A stretch of DNA of 64,000 bases, from positions 1-64,000 of the forward strand of contig NZ_BCTP01000012.1 of NCBI RefSeq assembly GCF_001571345.1. Direction: 5' to 3'. This DNA is from Komagataeibacter xylinus NBRC 15237 (GTDB lineage: Bacteria; Pseudomonadota; Alphaproteobacteria; Acetobacterales; Acetobacteraceae). Each line of letters begins with the position of its first letter. Position 1 is the first letter of the stretch. The notes under the pieces are model-generated. The model ran no database searches, was not told where the DNA came from, and was given only the letters and a program-made list of their open reading frames with translations. Of this stretch, positions 1 through 8,669 are shown piece by piece. Position numbers and translations under genes: made by a program.

Positions 1-77
1 ACCTCCAGCGGCCTGGTGCCACAACCACGTTCCATGATGCCGCTGTGGTCGGCTTCCAGTTCACCACCAATCTGTAA
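1..77 (+). CDS. 3' end of a probable outer-membrane barrel protein (partial)
   Basis: An open frame enters from the left edge and stops with TAA at 75-77. Its last residues are DAAVVGFQFTTNL, alternating hydrophobic and polar residues as in the last strand of an outer-membrane beta-barrel. A porin such as OprB (another OprB-type gene lies at 44263-45756) or a TonB-dependent receptor would fit. Only about 24 residues are visible, so the family is a guess. The gene lies 69 bases before glpK on the same strand. Confidence 0.4.
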   Translation, partial: LQRPGATTTFHDAAVVGFQFTTNL

Positions 78-146
78 ACCCTGCCTTACAGTAAAAAATA
101 CTGGACACATGAAGCGTTACTGAAAATAACAATAAAGGAATGCAGC

Positions 147-1646
147 ATGACGGAATACGTTGGTGCAATAGACCAGGGCACGACCAGTTCCCGGTTCATG
201 ATATTCGACCGGAAGGGAAACGTGGTTTCCGTTGCGCAGAAGGAGCATCGCCAGATCTACCCAAAGCCCGGATGGGTTGAACACGACCCCATGGAAATTC
301 TTGAAAACACGAATGAAATGATTGGTGCGGCCATGGCCCGCGCCAATCTGGGCGCGGCCGGCCTAGCATCGGTCGGGATCACCAACCAGCGCGAGACCGC
401 CGTGCTGTGGGACAAAACAACAGGCCAGCCGCTGCATAACGCCATTGTGTGGCAGGACACCCGCGTGGATCAACTGGTCAGCGATTATGGCCGCGATGGC
501 GGACAGGACCGTTTCCGCGCCATTACGGGCCTGCCGCTGGCAAGCTATTTTGCCGGGCTGAAACTGCGCTGGCTGCTCGATAACGTGGAAGGCGCGCGCG
601 AGAAAGCCGAAAGCGGGCAGGCCCTGTTTGGCACGATAGACAGCTGGCTTTCATGGAACCTGACGGGCGGTGTGAAAGGGGGCATCCACATTACCGATGT
701 GACCAATGCCTCGCGCACCCAGCTCATGAACCTGAAAACCTGCGCGTGGGATGAGGACATGCTGGCAGCCTTTTGCATTCCCGCCGCCTGCCTGCCCCGC
801 ATCGTTCCCTCCTCACAGGTTTACGGCACGATCGTCATCCCCAGCCTGCAGGGCACGAAACTTGCCGGCATTCTGGGCGACCAGCAGGCCGCCCTGGTGG
901 GGCAGACCTGTTTTGCACCGGGCGAGGCCAAGAATACCTATGGCACCGGCTCGTTCCTGCTGATGAATACCGGCACCGAGCCAGTGCAGTCCAAGGCAGG
1001 GCTGCTGACAACGCTCGCCTACCAGTTTGGCACGGAAGAACCGCGCTACGCGCTGGAAGGCTCCATTGCCATTACGGGCGCACTGGTGCAGTGGCTGCGC
1101 GATAACCTGAAGCTGTTTGACCTGGCAACACAGATCGAACCGCTGGCCCGCAGCGTGGCGGATAATGGCGGGGTCTATATCGTCCCCGCCTTTTCGGGCC
1201 TGTATGCCCCGTACTGGAAGGAAAATGCGCGCGGGGTCATTGTGGGGCTGACCCGCTATGTCACCCGTGCGCATTTTGCCCGCGCAACGCTGGAGGCCAC
1301 GGCCTATCAGGTGCGCGATGTGGTCGCCGCCATGGAGGCAGACAGCGGCATCATACTGCGCAGCCTGAAAACGGATGGCGGCATGGTGGCGAACGAACTG
1401 CTGATGCAGTTTCAGGCCGATATCCTGAACGTGCCGGTCGTACGCCCGAAGGTGGTGGAAACCACCGCACTCGGCGCCGCCTACGCCGCCGGTCTGGCCG
1501 TGGGATACTGGAAAAACATCGATGACCTGCGCGCCAACTGGGCAGTGGACCACACCTGGCAGCCCACCATGCCGCCGGAGCAGCGCAGCCGCTACCTGGG
1601 CTGGTGGAAGAAGGCAGTAGAGAAATCCTTTGACTGGGCGGAATGA
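147..1646 (+). CDS. glpK: Glycerol kinase
   Basis: Cytoplasmic FGGY-family kinase converting glycerol and ATP to sn-glycerol-3-phosphate. The 499 residues match the usual length of GlpK. The N-terminus has the phosphate-binding loop [11 protein letters not shown], and the C-terminal half has the ATP-site region with [13 protein letters not shown] and [18 protein letters not shown] lies 8-9 bases before the ATG. The gene overlaps the first possible start of glpF, and the pair forms a glycerol uptake and trapping unit. It is separated by a terminator and a repeat element from the convergent tetrose locus. Family assignment is secure. Confidence 0.97.
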   Translation: MTEYVGAIDQGTTSSRFMIFDRKGNVVSVAQKEHRQIYPKPGWVEHDPMEILENTNEMIGAAMARANLGAAGLASVGITNQRETAVLWDKTTGQPLHNAIVWQDTRVDQLVSDYGRDGGQDRFRAITGLPLASYFAGLKLRWLLDNVEGAREKAESGQALFGTIDSWLSWNLTGGVKGGIHITDVTNASRTQLMNLKTCAWDEDMLAAFCIPAACLPRIVPSSQVYGTIVIPSLQGTKLAGILGDQQAALVGQTCFAPGEAKNTYGTGSFLLMNTGTEPVQSKAGLLTTLAYQFGTEEPRYALEGSIAITGALVQWLRDNLKLFDLATQIEPLARSVADNGGVYIVPAFSGLYAPYWKENARGVIVGLTRYVTRAHFARATLEATAYQVRDVVAAMEADSGIILRSLKTDGGMVANELLMQFQADILNVPVVRPKVVETTALGAAYAAGLAVGYWKNIDDLRANWAVDHTWQPTMPPEQRSRYLGWWKKAVEKSFDWAE

Positions 1647-1678
1647 CCCGCCCCCGAACACATGTAAGGAAACAGGCA

Positions 1679-2518
1679 ATGAACAGGGAATTCCTGGGTG
1701 AGCTGATTTCTGAAGCGCTTGCCGTGTTCATCATCATCGCCTTTGGTGATTCCGTGGCGGCGATGTATCTCCTCTATGATCCCAGCCCTTACCTGCAGGC
1801 CTATTGGGGGGTGTGCATTGTATGGGGGCTGGGGGTGACGGTTGCCATCTACGCCACTGGATCCGTATCGGGCACGCATGCCAATCCGGCAGTTACCCTT
1901 GCGCTGGCAACCTACCGCGCCTTTCCATGGAAAAAGGTGGTGCCCTACTGGCTTGCGCAGACCGTGGGTGGCTTTTTGGGGGCGGGGCTGGTTTACGCGC
2001 TGTATTACCCCGTCATCGACCACTTCAATGACCTCCACCAGCTTACCCGCGCGGGCGGGGGTGGGGCGGGCGTGTTCTTTACCGCGCCGGGGGCGGGCAT
2101 AACCCTATGGCATGCCTTCAGCGATGAAATCATCCTGACCGCCATACTGGTATTCGGCATCTTCGCCATTACCGAACAGTATAATGAAATGGCGCCGGGT
2201 GCCAATTTTGGCGCGCTGATCATAGGCTTTCTTGTTGCGGCCATTGGCGCGTCCATGGGGTATCTCGAAGCATGGGCCATCAACCCGGCCCGTGACCTTG
2301 GTCCGCGACTGTTCGCCTATATGGCCGGCTGGCATGAAGCCGCCCTGCCCGCAGCCGGACATTACTGGTGGATGCCTGTTGTCGGGCCGCTGATCGGGGG
2401 GCTGGTGGGAGCCACGGCCTACGAATACCTGGTCTTTCCCTTCCTGCCCGCGCAATTGCGGGCACAGAAGGCACGACAAGGCAAGATCGAGGCGGAAAGC
2501 GTTATCATCGGGGAATAG
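1679..2518 (+). CDS. glpF: Glycerol uptake facilitator (aquaglyceroporin, MIP family)
   Basis: Inner-membrane channel for passive entry of glycerol and other small polyols. Both MIP half-repeats carry the NPA box: NPA at residues 69-71 and NPARDLGPR from residue 202. The aspartate after the second NPA is the usual mark of glycerol-conducting rather than water-only members. The start is set at the ATG at 1679, because TAAGGA lies 9-10 bases before it. An in-frame ATG at 1643 overlaps the glpK stop but would add 12 charged residues with no ribosome site. Length is 279 residues. It probably supplies glycerol to GlpK, and might also pass erythritol to the neighbouring locus (inference). Confidence 0.95.
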   Translation: MNREFLGELISEALAVFIIIAFGDSVAAMYLLYDPSPYLQAYWGVCIVWGLGVTVAIYATGSVSGTHANPAVTLALATYRAFPWKKVVPYWLAQTVGGFLGAGLVYALYYPVIDHFNDLHQLTRAGGGGAGVFFTAPGAGITLWHAFSDEIILTAILVFGIFAITEQYNEMAPGANFGALIIGFLVAAIGASMGYLEAWAINPARDLGPRLFAYMAGWHEAALPAAGHYWWMPVVGPLIGGLVGATAYEYLVFPFLPAQLRAQKARQGKIEAESVIIGE

Positions 2519-2529
2519 GCTGCCCGTAC

Positions 2530-2562
2530 AATCCTGCCCTTCCGCTCAGGGGCAGGATTTCA
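2530..2562 (+). terminator. Terminator of glpK-glpF
   Basis: A perfect 10-base-pair stem (AATCCTGCCC at 2530-2539 with GGGCAGGATT at 2550-2559) and a 10-base loop lie 11 bases after the glpF stop. The stem ends in a short T run. Consistent with a factor-independent terminator of modest strength. Confidence 0.7.
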
Positions 2563-2626
2563 GGGGTGGGACAGGCTCAGAGACTGTTTGAAACAGTCAG
2601 ATCAGGAAACATCCAGCAATCATAAG

Positions 2627-2704
2627 AAAGTTTTTGGTGAAGCTTTTTTCAAAAAGCTTCGAAGAACGCCGCCTTTTTGAAAAAAGGCGGCACCCAAAAA
2701 CTTT
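2627..2704. repeat. Compound palindromic intergenic repeat (three nested stems)
   Basis: An 11-base outer inverted repeat (AAAGTTTTTGG at 2627-2637, CCAAAAACTTT at 2694-2704) encloses two inner hairpins: AAGCTTTTT/AAAAAGCTT at 2640-2659 and GCCGCCTTTTT/AAAAAGGCGGC at 2668-2691. Folded, this would give a three-way junction. Adjacent bases 2705-2737 resemble 26107-26137, and a degenerate reversed copy of the core lies at 16301-16366, so this is a dispersed family. It sits between the convergent glpF and dhaK units and could also terminate transcription from both sides. Confidence 0.75.
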
Positions 2705-2761
2705 CATCAATGCGTTGTTTTCAAATAGTGCCTTAATGCGGGTATTGGTTTTTACTGAGAA

Positions 2762-2791
2762 CCGCCCCGATGCCTGAGTGCACCGGGGCGG
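2762..2791 (-). terminator. Terminator after the DhaK-DhaL gene
   Basis: An 8-base-pair GC-rich stem (CCGCCCCG at 2762-2769, CGGGGCGG at 2784-2791) lies just downstream of the minus-strand kinase stop. There is no strong T run, so terminator function is probable rather than certain. Confidence 0.5.
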
Positions 2792-2798
2792 GACAGGC

Positions 2799-4595
2799 TC
2801 AGGAGCGAAACGCATCCAATACCGGGTTCTGTCCGCTCATATGCGCCCTGGGGCGTATCGATGCAGGCACGGCTTCAACCGAAGGCATGCCTTCCCCCAC
2901 CACACGCAGGCACAGTGCCAGCGACAGGGCACCGGCATCAGGGTGGCCCAGGCTGCGCGTGCCATGGGTGCGGGCACGGCCCATGCGCGGCAGGAGGTCA
3001 CGCGTGCCGTCTGCTGCCTTCTGTGCTGCATCGGCTGCCGCCTGCCATGCGTCGCGCAGGGCGCACCCACGATCGCACTCGCGTTCCAGCGTTTCGACAA
3101 AGGGCACCAGCGCGTCCATGAGCGTCTTGTCGCCAACCTGCGCCCGGCCAAGCTGCATGACGCGTTCCATTGCGTACCGCGCACCGTGAACCAGTTGTGG
3201 CGCATCGGGTATGGATACATCATCGAGCGCCGTGCTGAAGGCCCGCAGCCCTTCGCCCCACAACGCGCCTGACGTGCCGCCTGCACGATCAGCCCATGCA
3301 TCCGCCGCCGCCGCCAGCACGGTCGCGGCCCCGGCGTGGGCACTGGCCGCCTGACGGGCAGCCTGATGGGCTGCGGCCGACCCACGGGCCATGCCCTGCC
3401 CGTGGTCGCCATCTCCGGCCACGGCATCAATACGGCCCAGTTCGCCCTCCGCTGCAGCAAGCGCCTGTGCCACTCGCGCCATGGTTTGCGCCACGCACAG
3501 GCCACCACGCTGGCCAGCCGGGGTTGCGGCCTGCGCATAAACAACAGGGGGCTCTTCCTCCATCACGCTGTCAGTGGCGTCAGGCTCACCCGTAATGCCC
3601 GCATGGCGCAGGACTGCCGTATCAACCGGCGCGCGCCAGTAGTGCTCCAGTTCCTCATCCAGCCACGTCATGGTCAGGGAACAGCCTGCCATATCGAGGC
3701 TGGTCACATATTCCCCCACCAGTGGCGCGATAACGGTCAGCCCCGCCTGCGCCAGCAGGGGGGCGAGCGCCTCCCACAGCACGAACAGTTCCTCGTGCTT
3801 GGTGCTGCCCAGCCCGTTGAGCACGATCGCAACCCGGCGGGGCGCGTCAACGGGCAGTTCCGCCAGAATACGGTCAAGCAGCACATGCGCCAGTTGCGCG
3901 GGTGGCGGAATGTCCTGTTCATCTATGCCCGGTTCACCATGCACGCCAAGACCGAGCGCCATGCGGTTCTTGGGCACATGGAACAGCAGGTCCGCCTCGC
4001 CGGGCAGGGTGCAGCCCTCAAACGCCACGCCAAAGGTGCGGGTCTGGCTGTTGGCACGCAGGCCGACTGCCTCGACCGCATCAAGGTCCAGTCCGGCTTC
4101 CGCTGCCGCGCCAACAATGCGGAACACCGTCATGTCACCCGCAATGCCACGCCTGCGGGCCATGTCGTGTGCATCGGCGCTGGCCACGTCATCGGTGGTG
4201 GCCAGCAGGCGGGTGTCGATCCCTTCACGGCGCAGGCGCTCGGCTGCAATGCCAAAGTTCAGCACGTCGCCTGCATAATTGCCAAAGCCAAGGATCACGC
4301 CCCCGCCGCGCTCGGCCCTGCGCGCCACGGAATAGATGGCCTGCGTGGAAGGCGAGGCAAAGATGTCGCCCGCCACCGCCGCATCGGCAAAGCCCGTGCC
4401 GACATAGCCGTTAAAGGCGGGGTAGTGGCCTGAACCACCCCCCACAACCACCGCCACCTTGCCTGCCCGGCCCGGTTTTGCCCGCACGACCCCACCGCGC
4501 ACCATGCGCACGAGGTCACGGTGAACAAGGCTGTAGCCATGCAGCGCGGAGTGGGCGAATTCGGAAGCATTGCCGCAAATTCTGGTCATTTGCAT
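2799..4595 (-). CDS. Dihydroxyacetone-kinase-type fusion kinase (DhaK-DhaL), candidate L-erythrulose kinase
   Basis: A 598-residue ATP-dependent ketose kinase. DhaK domain: GGGSGHYPA near 52-60 and GLGVHGEPG with His219, the residue that forms the hemiaminal with the ketose in this family. DhaL domain from about 365: GDGDHG at 394-399 for Mg-ATP, then GGTSGALWG. Fused DhaK-DhaL kinases use ATP, not a PTS donor, and no PTS gene is nearby. In Mycobacterium smegmatis a member of this family (LerK) phosphorylates L-erythrulose and works with TIM-like LerI and RpiB-like DerI. Homologues of both lie in this same operon, so erythrulose is as likely a substrate as dihydroxyacetone (inference). It is the last gene of the operon, 39 bases after the permease. 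Confidence 0.88.
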   Translation of the reverse strand: MQMTRICGNASEFAHSALHGYSLVHRDLVRMVRGGVVRAKPGRAGKVAVVVGGGSGHYPAFNGYVGTGFADAAVAGDIFASPSTQAIYSVARRAERGGGVILGFGNYAGDVLNFGIAAERLRREGIDTRLLATTDDVASADAHDMARRRGIAGDMTVFRIVGAAAEAGLDLDAVEAVGLRANSQTRTFGVAFEGCTLPGEADLLFHVPKNRMALGLGVHGEPGIDEQDIPPPAQLAHVLLDRILAELPVDAPRRVAIVLNGLGSTKHEELFVLWEALAPLLAQAGLTVIAPLVGEYVTSLDMAGCSLTMTWLDEELEHYWRAPVDTAVLRHAGITGEPDATDSVMEEEPPVVYAQAATPAGQRGGLCVAQTMARVAQALAAAEGELGRIDAVAGDGDHGQGMARGSAAAHQAARQAASAHAGAATVLAAAADAWADRAGGTSGALWGEGLRAFSTALDDVSIPDAPQLVHGARYAMERVMQLGRAQVGDKTLMDALVPFVETLERECDRGCALRDAWQAAADAAQKAADGTRDLLPRMGRARTHGTRSLGHPDAGALSLALCLRVVGEGMPSVEAVPASIRPRAHMSGQNPVLDAFRS

Positions 4596-4634
4596 ATATC
4601 CTCAGCTAACAGGAAACATCGCAGCACGGCATGG

Positions 4635-5651
4635 TCATGCCTCACGGTGCAGGTAGCGACGCGCCAGGGAATCAAAGGAGATGGCCAGCACCACAATCCC
4701 GCCGCTGACCACCGACTGCCAGTAAGGCGAGATGCCGAACAGCACGATGATGTTCTCGATCATGCCGATAATGACGGCACCGAGCACCGCCCCCACCGGG
4801 CTGCCCAACCCCCCCGTGGTGGCCACACCACCAATGACGGCGGCGGCAATTGGGGCCAGCACCCACGTATCGCCAATGGAGGGCTGCGCCGTGCCCAGGC
4901 GCGCCACCATCAGGATGCCGGCAAGGGCTGACAGGAAGCCCGCCGTGGCGAAGGCGGCAATACGGATGGCATCCACCCGCAGGCCCAGCATGCGGGCGGC
5001 GTCGGGGTTGCTGCCAATGGCATAGACGTAGCGCCCGACGGGCGTGCGCACCATGACAAAGGCCACCACGCCAAGGCAGGCCAGCAGCACAATGAAGGGC
5101 ACCGGCACGCCATAGACCAGCCCACGGCCCAGAAAGGAGATGTCAACGGGCACGCCGGTAATCGCCACCCCCTTGGTCGCCACCAGGATCGCGCCGCCGT
5201 ACACGCCCGCCATGCCGATGGTCAGCACCAGCGAATGCAGCCGCAACTGCGTGATCAGCACGCCATTGAGCATGCCGCATGCCGTGCCCAGCAACAGGCA
5301 CAGCACCAGCGACAGCCACGGGTTCAGCCCCGCCTGCACCATCAGCATGCCGCCCGTAATACCGGCAAGCCCGCCAATCGCGCCCACCGACAGGTCGAGT
5401 TCGCCAAGGATCATCAGGATCGACTGCCCGATCGTGACCAGCCCGATAAAGGCCAGCGCACGGGCCATGATCATCATGTTGAAGCCGGTCAGGAAATGCG
5501 GCGACAGCAGGCATGACACGCCAAAAATCAGCACAAGGGCTGCAATGACGCCCCCAAGCGGGTTGCGCATGCAGCGTGCAGCTAGCCTGCGCAGGGGCGG
5601 CAGGCGTGGCGGGGTGGGCGGCGTGGTGGGGAATGTGGTTTCAAGCGACAT
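4635..5651 (-). CDS. Sugar/polyol ABC transporter permease (CUT2, RbsC/EryF-like)
   Basis: Integral inner-membrane permease of 338 residues with many hydrophobic segments and the family region GELDLSVGAIGGLAG, where the EAA-like coupling loop is found in RbsC-type permeases. The start at 5651 follows GGAGG with a 6-7 base gap and overlaps the end of the ATPase gene by 11 bases, so the two are translationally coupled. A longer frame upstream is only the antisense of the ATPase-coding end. With the next two genes it forms a complete binding-protein-dependent importer. The context, between tetrose isomerases and a ketose kinase, suggests erythritol or erythrulose as substrate (compare rhizobial EryEFG). 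Confidence 0.9.
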   Translation of the reverse strand: MSLETTFPTTPPTPPRLPPLRRLAARCMRNPLGGVIAALVLIFGVSCLLSPHFLTGFNMMIMARALAFIGLVTIGQSILMILGELDLSVGAIGGLAGITGGMLMVQAGLNPWLSLVLCLLLGTACGMLNGVLITQLRLHSLVLTIGMAGVYGGAILVATKGVAITGVPVDISFLGRGLVYGVPVPFIVLLACLGVVAFVMVRTPVGRYVYAIGSNPDAARMLGLRVDAIRIAAFATAGFLSALAGILMVARLGTAQPSIGDTWVLAPIAAAVIGGVATTGGLGSPVGAVLGAVIIGMIENIIVLFGISPYWQSVVSGGIVVLAISFDSLARRYLHREA

Positions 5652-7146
5652 GACGAACCTCCGGCGCACCGATAATCGCGCCCACAAGTGTATTGATGTC
5701 GGTCGTGGCCTGGTCGAACGAACCGGTGATCCGCCCGGCATGCATGGTGATGATGCGGGTGGCGCAGCGTTGCAGTTCCGCCATTTCAGAGGAGACAAGG
5801 ATGATCCCCACCCCCTCTTCCGCCAGTTGCTGCATGATGCGGTAGATCTGGAACTTCGTGCCGATGTCGATGCCCTTGGTCGGTTCATCAAAGATCAGCA
5901 CGCGCGGCCTGCGCGCCATGGCGCGGCCGATGATCGCCTTCTGCTGGTTGCCACCCGACAGGTACATGATCTTCTTTTCCGCCGATGACGTGCGCACATC
6001 GAAGCGCGCGATGGCATCGGCCACCACGCGCCGCTCCCGGCCCGATGAAATGACGCCACCGCCCATGATCTGGTCCATGACCGATACGGCAATGTTCTCG
6101 CGCACGCTCAGCAGCGGAAAAATGCCGTGGTGCCGCCGCTCCTCAGGCAGGTAGAGCATGCCCATCGCCACGGCCCGGTCCGGCCTGCCGCGCGGGATCT
6201 CACGCCCGTCCAGCACGCACCTTCCCGCCGTTGCGCGGTGATAGCCGAACATGGTCTGCATGAGTTCCGACCGCCCTGCCCCTACCAGCCCGGCAAAACC
6301 CAGTATCTCGCCCCGGCGCAGGGTGAAGGAGGCATCCGTAAAGCCGGGACCGGACAGGTGCGCCACATCGACGATGATGTCCTGCGTTGCCGATGCAACG
6401 CCGGGCTGGAAGCGTTCATCAAGCTGCACGCTGTTGCCCGACATGAGGCGGATCAGTTCGCCTTCATCGAGTTCCGTCATGGGGTAGGTGCCCACGCTGC
6501 GCCCGTTGCGCAGCACGGTGACCGTATCGCCCAGCGCGAAAATCTCCTCCATCCGGTGCGAGACGAACACGATCGCGCAGCCTTCATCGCGTAGCGTGCG
6601 CAGGATGGAAAACAGATGTTCCGTCTCGCTCGATGTGAGCGAGGAGGTGGGTTCATCAAGGATCAGCACCCGGAAATCCCCGGCGCTGGCCGCGCGCGCA
6701 ATCTGGAGAAGCTGCTGGTCGGGCACGCTGATATGCCCCACCTTCTGCCCCGGCCGGGCATGCATGCCAAAGCGGGTCATGAGCTTCTGCGCTGCCGCTT
6801 CCATTGCCGTGCGTGACACGGTCATGCGCCCGAAACCGGATTTGGCAAAGGGCATGAACATGTTTTCCGCGACCGTCATGGTGGGAAACAGGCTGAGTTC
6901 CTGCGGCACGTACGCCACGCGGGCAAACAGGGCATGATCGGCCAGCGCGTCATGGCCCTCCATGTCCACGCGCCCCGCATCCGGGGTCACGAGGCCGGTC
7001 AGCACCTTGATCAGCGTGGATTTTCCCGCGCCATTTTCTCCAGCAAGGATATGGACCTTTCCCGCTTCCAGCGTCAGGTCGATATGGTCCAGCGCCACAA
7101 CGCCGGGATAGGTCTTGCGCAGGGATGAAACGTGGAGAACCGTCAT
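5641..7146 (-). CDS. Sugar/polyol ABC transporter ATP-binding protein (CUT2, double cassette)
   Basis: A 501-residue protein with two fused ATPase cassettes, as in RbsA. The first has Walker A GENGAGKST at 36-44 and Walker B LILDEPTSSLT. The second has the signature LSGGNQQK and Walker B LIFDEPTKGID. The second Walker A is degenerate (GLVGAGRSEL), which is normal in this family. The ATG at 7146 is preferred because GGAG lies 8 bases upstream. An open frame extends to 7254 but enters the region between genes. It drives import through the permease that follows. Confidence 0.93.
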   Translation of the reverse strand: MTVLHVSSLRKTYPGVVALDHIDLTLEAGKVHILAGENGAGKSTLIKVLTGLVTPDAGRVDMEGHDALADHALFARVAYVPQELSLFPTMTVAENMFMPFAKSGFGRMTVSRTAMEAAAQKLMTRFGMHARPGQKVGHISVPDQQLLQIARAASAGDFRVLILDEPTSSLTSSETEHLFSILRTLRDEGCAIVFVSHRMEEIFALGDTVTVLRNGRSVGTYPMTELDEGELIRLMSGNSVQLDERFQPGVASATQDIIVDVAHLSGPGFTDASFTLRRGEILGFAGLVGAGRSELMQTMFGYHRATAGRCVLDGREIPRGRPDRAVAMGMLYLPEERRHHGIFPLLSVRENIAVSVMDQIMGGGVISSGRERRVVADAIARFDVRTSSAEKKIMYLSGGNQQKAIIGRAMARRPRVLIFDEPTKGIDIGTKFQIYRIMQQLAEEGVGIILVSSEMAELQRCATRIITMHAGRITGSFDQATTDINTLVGAIIGAPEVRHVA

Positions 7147-7175
7147 GGTCGTTACTCCATCACTATCCGGAAAGA

Positions 7176-8096
7176 TCAGATGTTCTTCTTGGTCAGGACA
7201 TCTATGCCGGTATCTATGTATTTGGGCGTCTTCTGGCCCAGCGCGCGCTGCCATGCGGCGATGACAGCCCAGTAGCCCTGCATTTCAGGCCGGCTGGAGG
7301 CGGATGAATCCGCCACCCCGTCACGGATGAGCTGGATCATGTCGTTGAGGTTGTCGAGCCCCACTTCCTTTACCTTGCCCGTACGCCCGCTTTCGCGGAT
7401 GGCCTGGCCGATGCCCACCGGGCCTGCCGCATCGCACGCCACCCATCCGGCAAGATCGGGATGGGCCTGCATGATGGCGGAAGCCTGTTTCTGCGCGGTT
7501 TCGATACTGTCGTTATCAATACCGGTCGCGACCACCCTGATCTGCGGATACCTGGCAAACGTCGCGCGTTCGCATTCCGCGCGGCGGGCATGGTTGGGGG
7601 CGGTCGGCACGCCGATCATGATCGCGACCTCGCCCTTTTCCCCGATCAGCCCGGCCAGGCGCTGTGCCGCGATCGTGCCCTGTTCACAGAAATCAGCCCC
7701 GACTGCGGTGACGTCCATCCCTTCGGGCGGGAGGGAGTCAAACACCGTCATGGGCACCTTTTCATCCACGGCCTCAAGCATGGTGGCGTGGTTGCCCTTT
7801 TCATCGAGCAGGTCGAGGATCAGCCCATCGGGGTGGGTTGCGATCGCGCGTTCGATGATATCGTTCTGTGAGGAAACATCGGCCGTTTCAGGCGCGCGGT
7901 ATTCAATTTCCACCTTGCGCCCCGTCGTCTTTCCCAGCAGGTCGGCCGCTGCCTGGGCGCCGGTATTCACCTTGTCAAACCACGGATGGACCGTTTTGGG
8001 GATCAGTACGAAACGCAGCGGCGCGTGATCATCTGCCGCCCATGTCGCCATGGGCGCGAGCGCCAGTGCCGTGGCAAGAAGAAAAGCTGTTTTCAT
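7176..8096 (-). CDS. Periplasmic sugar/polyol-binding protein of the ABC importer
   Basis: A 306-residue type I periplasmic binding protein. The signal peptide ends MATWA before AADDH. The mature part has the two-lobe ribose/allose-binding pattern, with GADFCEQGTIAAQRLAGLIG and GWVACDAAGPVGIGQAI. It is encoded just before the ATPase gene in the same direction. A 16-base palindrome lies between it and the preceding isomerase gene and could protect or regulate its message. The substrate cannot be read from the sequence. The locus points to a four-carbon polyol or ketose. Confidence 0.9.
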   Translation of the reverse strand: MKTAFLLATALALAPMATWAADDHAPLRFVLIPKTVHPWFDKVNTGAQAAADLLGKTTGRKVEIEYRAPETADVSSQNDIIERAIATHPDGLILDLLDEKGNHATMLEAVDEKVPMTVFDSLPPEGMDVTAVGADFCEQGTIAAQRLAGLIGEKGEVAIMIGVPTAPNHARRAECERATFARYPQIRVVATGIDNDSIETAQKQASAIMQAHPDLAGWVACDAAGPVGIGQAIRESGRTGKVKEVGLDNLNDMIQLIRDGVADSSASSRPEMQGYWAVIAAWQRALGQKTPKYIDTGIDVLTKKNI

Positions 8097-8127
8097 TTTT
8101 ATTGTTCTTTCGCTTTACCGCTCATCC

Positions 8128-8143
8128 GGCTGCATATGCAGCC
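8128..8143. promoter_or_regulatory. Perfect 16-base palindrome between isomerase and binding-protein genes
   Basis: GGCTGCATATGCAGCC is self-complementary over all 16 bases and lies in the 52-base gap between the RpiB-like and binding-protein genes. As RNA it would give a short stem just upstream of the binding-protein start, a usual place for mRNA-stabilising or attenuating structures. As DNA it could be an operator. Confidence 0.4.
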
Positions 8144-8148
8144 AGCGT

Positions 8149-8631
8149 TCAGCAGGTGGTAACGACAGACTCTGGATGGGTGTATTTTTCACCCAGTGCA
8201 TCAATACCCGCCACATTGCCTGCCGAGGGGCCATGCGGGTCGAAGGAGCAGGCGAGCCACGCATTCACGATGCTCTTGGCCACCTCCGGGCCGATGACGC
8301 GCGCGCCCATGGTAATGATGTGGGCGTTATTGGACAGGGCCGCCCGCTCGGCTGAATAGGTATCGTGCGTCAGTGCCGCGCGGATGCCGGGTATCTTGTT
8401 GGCCGAAATGCACACCCCGATCCCGGTGCCGCAGCACAGGATGCCCCGGTCGAATTCCCCGGACATGATGGCCTGCCCCACCCTCTCGCTCAGGCTGGCA
8501 TACAGTTCGCTGCCACCGCCGGGGGGGGCTGACATGTCCAGCACGTCGTGCCTGCCCTGATCTTTCAAGTACTGCGCAAGCATGCCCGCCATGCCGTTAC
8601 CGGCGCTATCGCCACCAATGGCTATACGCAT
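8149..8631 (-). CDS. RpiB/LacAB-family sugar-phosphate isomerase, candidate D-erythrulose-4-phosphate isomerase (EryI/DerI-like)
   Basis: A 160-residue isomerase of the RpiB family. It shows the N-terminal GGDSAGNG, the active-site segment [15 protein letters not shown] around Cys66/67 and the [16 protein letters not shown] region. A canonical ribose-5-phosphate isomerase A is also present at 59625-60359, so this copy need not serve the pentose pathway. In Brucella EryI and in mycobacterial DerI, members of this family convert D-erythrulose-4-phosphate to D-erythrose-4-phosphate. It lies in the same operon as a TIM-like protein, the partner found in those pathways. The tetrose substrate is an inference from context. 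Confidence 0.9.
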   Translation of the reverse strand: MRIAIGGDSAGNGMAGMLAQYLKDQGRHDVLDMSAPPGGGSELYASLSERVGQAIMSGEFDRGILCCGTGIGVCISANKIPGIRAALTHDTYSAERAALSNNAHIITMGARVIGPEVAKSIVNAWLACSFDPHGPSAGNVAGIDALGEKYTHPESVVTTC

Positions 8632-8669
8632 CGTTTTTCTCCTATTATGGTAATGGAGTGTATTTTTAC

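Larger units (their letters stand above)
2563..2802. repeat. 18-base direct repeats flanking the palindromic element
   Basis: GGGGTGGGACAGGCTCAG at 2563-2580 recurs with one change at 2785-2802, so the two copies flank about 200 bases that contain the compound palindrome at 2627-2704. The right copy overlaps the last codons of the DhaK-DhaL gene. The left copy directly follows the glpF terminator. Such long flanking repeats suggest a duplication made when the middle segment arrived. They are longer than a usual IS target duplication. Confidence 0.6.

Noticed and set aside
813-1679. Long minus-strand frame of 288 codons opposite glpK
   Set aside because: It is antisense to a clearly conserved gene, has no family-like motifs or ribosome site, and reflects high GC at codon third positions.
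3336-4433. Plus-strand frame of 365 codons opposite the DhaK-DhaL gene
   Set aside because: Its residues (Arg/Gly/His-rich) are those of an antisense shadow, and the opposite strand carries a full kinase with catalytic residues.
5140-5988. Plus-strand frame of 282 codons opposite the ABC permease/ATPase genes
   Set aside because: It is antisense to two conserved transporter genes and shows no recognisable domain.
8149-8631. Housekeeping ribose-5-phosphate isomerase B
   Set aside because: rpiA is present in the pentose-phosphate cluster, and this gene is inside a polyol operon with a TIM-like partner. A tetrose-phosphate role is more likely.
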